The notes under the pieces: model-generated
Databases searched by the model: none
What the model was told of the DNA's origin: nothing
The model's input: only the letters and a program-made list of their open reading frames with translations
Translations under genes and position numbers: made by a program
In this document: positions 4,845-7,258 of the stretch, in pieces
Numbering within the stretch: the stretch's first letter is position 1
Layout of the letters: each line of letters starts with the position of its first letter
DNA from: Halobacteriales archaeon
GTDB taxonomy: Archaea; Thermoplasmatota; E2; JACPAO01; JAHFTW01
Reading direction: 5' to 3'
DNA length: 7,258 nucleotides
Assembly (NCBI GenBank): GCA_020201445.1
Contig: JAIVGU010000207.1
Span: forward strand, 1 to 7,258

Positions 4845-6698
4845 CTATTTGAACGAGCGCTCGTCGAGGCGGCTGGGGCAGACACCGGTGCCCACTCCTG
4901 CCTCGCCGCCCTTGGGGGTGCTGGCGCCGGCCACCCCTGGGACGCCTGCGGGGCCCGCGGGTGTCCCTGCCCCGCCCACGCCGCCGGAGCCGGGGTGGCT
5001 GTCGGCCTCGGCCAGGCCCGCCGCGCCGCCCACGCCGCAGAGGCCCGCGCCGCCATTGCCTCCGGTGGCCGTGCTGTCGCCGGAGCTTCCGCCCGCCCCG
5101 CCCGCGCCGCCGGGGCAGTTCTCGCCAATCCAGCGGGTGCCGCCCCGGCCCCCCGCCCCACCGTTGCCCGCGTGGGACGTGGCCGAGGCGTGGCCGCCCG
5201 CTCCGCCGTTGCGCTCCCCGGCTCCGCCGCTGCCGGCCACCGCCCCGGCCGCGCCCGAGTTGCCGCCGTTGCCGCCCGGGCCGCCGGCGCGGCAGTTGAT
5301 GAAGCCGCTGGAGCCGTTGCCGCCCGCCGCGCCGTCGTTGCCGTGCACCGCCACGCAGGCGTCGCCGCCACGCCCGCCGTCCCCCAGCGCGTTGGGGGCG
5401 CCGTCCACGCCGGCGGGCTGGCCGCAGCCGGCGCCGGTCCCGCCGGGCGAGCCCGGGGCGCCGCTCTGGGCGAAGGCGGGGAGGCCGGTGACGGTCCCTC
5501 CCGCGCCGTTGAGCAGGCCTCGGCAATCCATGCCCTGCACGGTCACCAGCGACCGGCCGGGGGCCGAGCCGACGCCGCACGCCGCCATCTCGGCGGCCAC
5601 CTGGTCCAGCGCGACCCCTGCGGCGCCGCGCAGGGCGTCCAGCAGGTCCGACCGCTGGCCGCACGGGGCTGAGACGGGGTCGCTGCTGGAGCACTCCGCC
5701 AGCCATTGCCCGATGATTCCGGTGGCCTGGTCGGGCAGGCCGAGCAGCTTCGCCGTCAGCGCCGCACAGTCGATGGGGATGAGCGCCGCGCCGGGGAAGG
5801 TGCAGGTGCGGAGCCAGCCCAGGACCACGTCGAGCACGTCGCTGCTCGTCAGCGGCGCCTCGAGGAGGCGGGCGCAGCCGGCGGAGGTGCGGTTCTGCGC
5901 CCGGCAGGTGTCCAGGGTCTCCTGCAGCAGGGCCAGCACCGGGCCGGGGCTGCCGCCCGTGCAGGAGTCCGCCATCCCGGCGAGGCTAGGGACGGAACGG
6001 GCGAACGCTTGGCAGAAGGCGGTCGGGTTCACCCCCACGGTGCGGGTGATGGCAGGCGCGGCCAGCGTGGGAAGTGGACGCTGCACTGGCTGGCCGTTCA
6101 GCAGGAGCGTGCCCGAAGCCCCGCCGCTGCCGCCCCGCACCTGCGCCGGACCCGCGGAGCCGCCCACGAACGCCGGGGCGCCGTCGCCGCCTGCGCCGGG
6201 GAGGAGCTGGCCGCGCAGCGCGTCGCCAGGCCCCTCGACGCGGAGGCTTCCCCCGGCGCCGCCGTCCCCGCCCCGGGCGCCCCTCCAGCCGACGGCAGGC
6301 CCGCCTGCGCCGCCGGAGCCGGCAAGGACGAGCGCCTGCGCGTCGACGGAGACACGGGCCGCGTGCAGCGTGACGCCGCCGCCCCGCGCCCCGGGTGCGC
6401 CCGCGGCCTGCGCCCCGACGGCGAGGCTGGCGCGCAGGGCGTCCCAGCCGAGGACCCGTGAGCCGTTGAGCAGGCGGATGGACTGGGCGGACAGCACCAG
6501 GTCGCCGGGCGCCACGCGGACCAGGGTCCCCGCGACCTCGATGCTGGAGGCGGTCAGGTTCCCCGTCACGGCCAGGACGGTGCCGGCGGGGACCACGAGC
6601 GGGCCGGGCTGCGGCGCCACCTGGGCGCCCGACGGGAGGCCGGTGAGCAGGAGGAGGCAGGCGAGCGGGAGGGCGAGGCGGCGGGTGCGGCGGGCCAT
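4845..6698 (-). CDS. Secreted glycine-rich, cysteine-containing protein (PGRS-like / polyglycine-helix type)
   Basis: The protein has 617 residues when started at MARRTRRLAL. It opens with a signal peptide: arginines at 3-7, a Leu/Ala core, and likely cleavage near SGAQ at 23-26. A start five codons earlier (6713) would blur that signal. Residues 30-90 alternate short hydrophobic strands of beta-helix type (LAVTGNLTASSIEVAGTLV). Segment 96-200 is Gly-rich (GGDGGAGG). Segment 205-400 is helical with ten Cys. Segment 405-607 is dominated by GGxGG and GxxG repeats with six Cys. All sixteen cysteines after the signal could pair as disulfides. Such sequences are known from mycobacterial PE_PGRS proteins and from Gly-x-x bundle proteins such as the snow-flea antifreeze protein; similarity here is compositional only. 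A structural surface role is inferred. There is no C-terminal membrane anchor, sorting motif or lipobox. No convincing promoter was found. The opposite strand is also open but encodes only Pro/Ala-rich antisense. Confidence 0.8.
   Translation of the reverse strand: MARRTRRLALPLACLLLLTGLPSGAQVAPQPGPLVVPAGTVLAVTGNLTASSIEVAGTLVRVAPGDLVLSAQSIRLLNGSRVLGWDALRASLAVGAQAAGAPGARGGGVTLHAARVSVDAQALVLAGSGGAGGPAVGWRGARGGDGGAGGSLRVEGPGDALRGQLLPGAGGDGAPAFVGGSAGPAQVRGGSGGASGTLLLNGQPVQRPLPTLAAPAITRTVGVNPTAFCQAFARSVPSLAGMADSCTGGSPGPVLALLQETLDTCRAQNRTSAGCARLLEAPLTSSDVLDVVLGWLRTCTFPGAALIPIDCAALTAKLLGLPDQATGIIGQWLAECSSSDPVSAPCGQRSDLLDALRGAAGVALDQVAAEMAACGVGSAPGRSLVTVQGMDCRGLLNGAGGTVTGLPAFAQSGAPGSPGGTGAGCGQPAGVDGAPNALGDGGRGGDACVAVHGNDGAAGGNGSSGFINCRAGGPGGNGGNSGAAGAVAGSGGAGERNGGAGGHASATSHAGNGGAGGRGGTRWIGENCPGGAGGAGGSSGDSTATGGNGGAGLCGVGGAAGLAEADSHPGSGGVGGAGTPAGPAGVPGVAGASTPKGGEAGVGTGVCPSRLDERSFK
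4846..4853 (-). promoter_or_regulatory. TATA-like box of the small membrane-protein gene, overlapping a stop codon
   Basis: On the minus strand this reads TTCAAATA and lies 24-31 nt upstream of the ATG at 4822, the same spacing as the boxes at 990 and 4591. Its last two bases are part of the TAG stop of the glycine-rich gene. Immediately upstream is the 12-bp perfect palindrome ACGAGCGCTCGT (4853-4864), which occupies the place of the TFB-recognition element or an operator. Confidence 0.5.
4878..5486 (-). other. Glycine-rich GGxGG domain within the secreted protein
   Basis: This segment corresponds to residues 405-607 of the secreted protein. Glycine comes in pairs separated by one or two residues (GGNGG, GGAGG, GGRGG), often in a three-residue Gly-x-x register. 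The interrupting residues are mostly Ala, Asn, Ser and Asp, with a few Cys at 425, 448, 469, 528, 554 and 607. The units are not exact DNA copies, so the region looks old rather than freshly expanded. Confidence 0.75.
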
Positions 6699-6770
6699 GG
6701 ATGCCGGAGGCAAGGGCCCCTCTCATGCTGCGTGGGTCGCGCCTTGGCCCAATCCTTTCGCTGCCTGTGG

Positions 6771-6833
6771 AACCACGAAGGTCACGAACGGTCACGAACG
6801 GTCCAATCCGTGCGATTCGTGAACTTCGTGGTT
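6771..6833. repeat. Intergenic nested palindrome, copy 3, between divergent genes
   Basis: AACCACGAAG (6771-6780) pairs perfectly with CTTCGTGGTT (6824-6833). After one mismatch a second stem pairs TCACGAA (6782-6788) with TTCGTGA (6816-6822), and an inner CACG (6793-6796) can pair with CGTG (6809-6812). The left arm contains a perfect 10-bp tandem repeat, GGTCACGAAC (6780-6789 and 6790-6799). Its plan matches the elements at 870-929 and 3305-3373 with a different unit sequence. Both neighbouring genes point away from it, so it cannot be a terminator for either. Confidence 0.75.
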
Positions 6834-6881
6834 TGCCCCGGTATGGGCAGGAAAAGGCCCATCACCGCCGAGGATGGCAAC

Positions 6882-6890
6882 CTTTTCATG
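6882..6890 (+). promoter_or_regulatory. Weak TATA-like box of the tryptophan dioxygenase gene
   Basis: CTTTTCATG lies 36-44 nt upstream of the ATG at 6926. This would give a leader of about 13 nt containing AGGT (6915-6918, 7 nt before the ATG), as seen for the HhH gene. Its GAAAAGG complement (6851-6857 with 6881-6887) forms a 7-bp inverted repeat. Support is modest. Confidence 0.3.
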
Positions 6891-6909
6891 CAGGCCCAGG
6901 CTCAAACGA

Positions 6910-6925
6910 TGTGCAGGTCTGTACA
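6910..6925 (+). promoter_or_regulatory. Imperfect dyad abutting the tryptophan dioxygenase start codon
   Basis: TGTGCA-GGTC-TGTACA is an inverted repeat with one mismatched pair in six, ending at the base before the ATG. It could be an operator or only chance. The weak AGGT ribosome-binding site lies across its left arm and spacer. Confidence 0.25.
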
Positions 6926-7258
6926 ATGAGTGCGCCTCCGGCCTCCCTGGGATGCCCCGTGAACTACGGTGGAGCGAACGGCGCGGGCGCCGACGGGGCG
7001 GGCTCCGACTACGAGCGCTACATGCAGACCGACACCCTCCTCATGCTGCAGAAGCCGGAGGGCCAGCGCGTCCACCACGACGAGCTGATGTTCCAGGTCG
7101 TCCACCAGAGCTTCGAGCTGTGGTGCAAGCTGGTCCTCTTCGAGCTCAAGACCGTCGGCAGCCTCGTCGACCAGGACCGCCTCGTCGAGGCCTACCCGCT
7201 CCTGCGGCGCTGCACCGAGGCCATCCGCGTCAACACAGAGGCGATGCACGTCCTGGAG
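6926..7258 (+). CDS. Tryptophan 2,3-dioxygenase, N-terminal part (runs off the window)
   Basis: The 111 residues present start at ATG 6926 and stay open to the window end. After a Gly/Ala-rich leader of about 27 residues comes YERYMQTDTLLMLQ (29-42) and then HHDELMF...HQSFELWCKLVLFEL (50-74), the hallmark of heme-dependent tryptophan 2,3-dioxygenase. The FxxxH spacing places F56 and H60 at the positions of the distal-pocket Phe and the active-site His of the Xanthomonas enzyme; the proximal heme histidine lies in the missing part. The enzyme opens L-tryptophan to N-formylkynurenine with O2, the first step of the kynurenine pathway, and so implies aerobic life. The family's usual HQTSELW reads HQSFELW here. 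The leader is longer and more glycine-rich than I expect for the family, so an internal start cannot be ruled out, though no good alternative Met lies before the conserved region. Confidence 0.92.
   Translation, partial: MSAPPASLGCPVNYGGANGAGADGAGSDYERYMQTDTLLMLQKPEGQRVHHDELMFQVVHQSFELWCKLVLFELKTVGSLVDQDRLVEAYPLLRRCTEAIRVNTEAMHVLE

Noticed and set aside
4823..5371. Upstream extension of the small membrane-protein frame to 247 codons
   Set aside because: The added part is an Ala/Arg/Pro low-complexity shadow of the glycine-rich gene. The ATG at 4822 has a TATA-like box at the expected distance and starts the hydrophobic protein.
4828..6822. 664-codon open frame on the plus strand, rich in Pro, Ala and Arg
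   Set aside because: It is antisense to the glycine-rich gene: GGC/GGT codons read backwards give Pro/Ala codons and stops are rare at this GC content. The minus-strand frame has the signal peptide, beta strands and ordered cysteine pattern; the plus frame has none.
6771..6833. CRISPR-like reading of the tandem CACGAA units
   Set aside because: Units are 10 bp and directly adjacent with no spacers of constant length; the structure is a palindrome, not an array.
1..7258. tRNA, rRNA, insertion sequence or phage attachment site
   Set aside because: No tRNA-like cloverleaf, transposase motif or flanking target duplication was seen by reading both strands; a covariance search was not possible.

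Overview
The window is a very GC-rich stretch of a heterotroph's chromosome, most likely archaeal. The archaeal reading rests on promoters. Three genes (cystathionine beta-synthase, acyl-CoA dehydrogenase and a small membrane protein) each have an AT-rich TATA-like box about 23-31 nt upstream of the start codon and no Shine-Dalgarno, which is the geometry of leaderless archaeal transcripts. Two others (the HhH protein and tryptophan dioxygenase) have a box about 36-44 nt upstream plus a short Shine-Dalgarno, which fits a leader of about 13 nt. A high-GC Thermoplasmatota-like archaeon would fit, but no gene here fixes the phylum and a high-GC bacterium is not excluded.

Layout. Plus strand, left side: the last 38 codons of an unrecognised gene (1-117); a helix-hairpin-helix protein with a long Ala/Lys/Glu-rich helical tail (164-856); an intergenic hairpin repeat; then a tight two-gene operon of a cystathionine beta-synthase/cysteine synthase-type enzyme (1020-2105) and a cystathionine gamma-lyase/synthase-type enzyme (2105-3298), overlapping by one base. 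An 82-bp gap filled by a long imperfect hairpin separates this operon from three minus-strand genes. Read in their own direction these are a secreted, glycine-rich, cysteine-containing protein (6698-4845), a 64-residue single-span membrane protein (4822-4628) and an acyl-CoA dehydrogenase (4568-3381). On the far right, on the plus strand and divergent from the glycine-rich gene, begins a tryptophan 2,3-dioxygenase (6926 to the window end, cut off).

How the genes may work together. The two PLP enzymes together make the reverse transsulfuration route (homocysteine + serine to cystathionine to cysteine). The acyl-CoA dehydrogenase and tryptophan dioxygenase point to use of fatty or amino acids as carbon sources. 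The secreted glycine-rich protein is the least ordinary gene. It has a signal peptide, a short beta-rich start, two GGxGG-rich segments around a helical segment with ten cysteines, and sixteen cysteines after the signal. It has the composition of polyglycine-II/polyproline-II bundle proteins.

Three intergenic spaces (about 870-929, 3305-3373 and 6771-6833) hold the same kind of element: a 60-70 bp nested palindrome built from short tandem units related to CCACGGA/CCACGAA, with each copy internally homogeneous and different from the other two. No RNA gene, CRISPR array, insertion sequence or attachment site was seen. There is no gene-free stretch longer than 300 bases.
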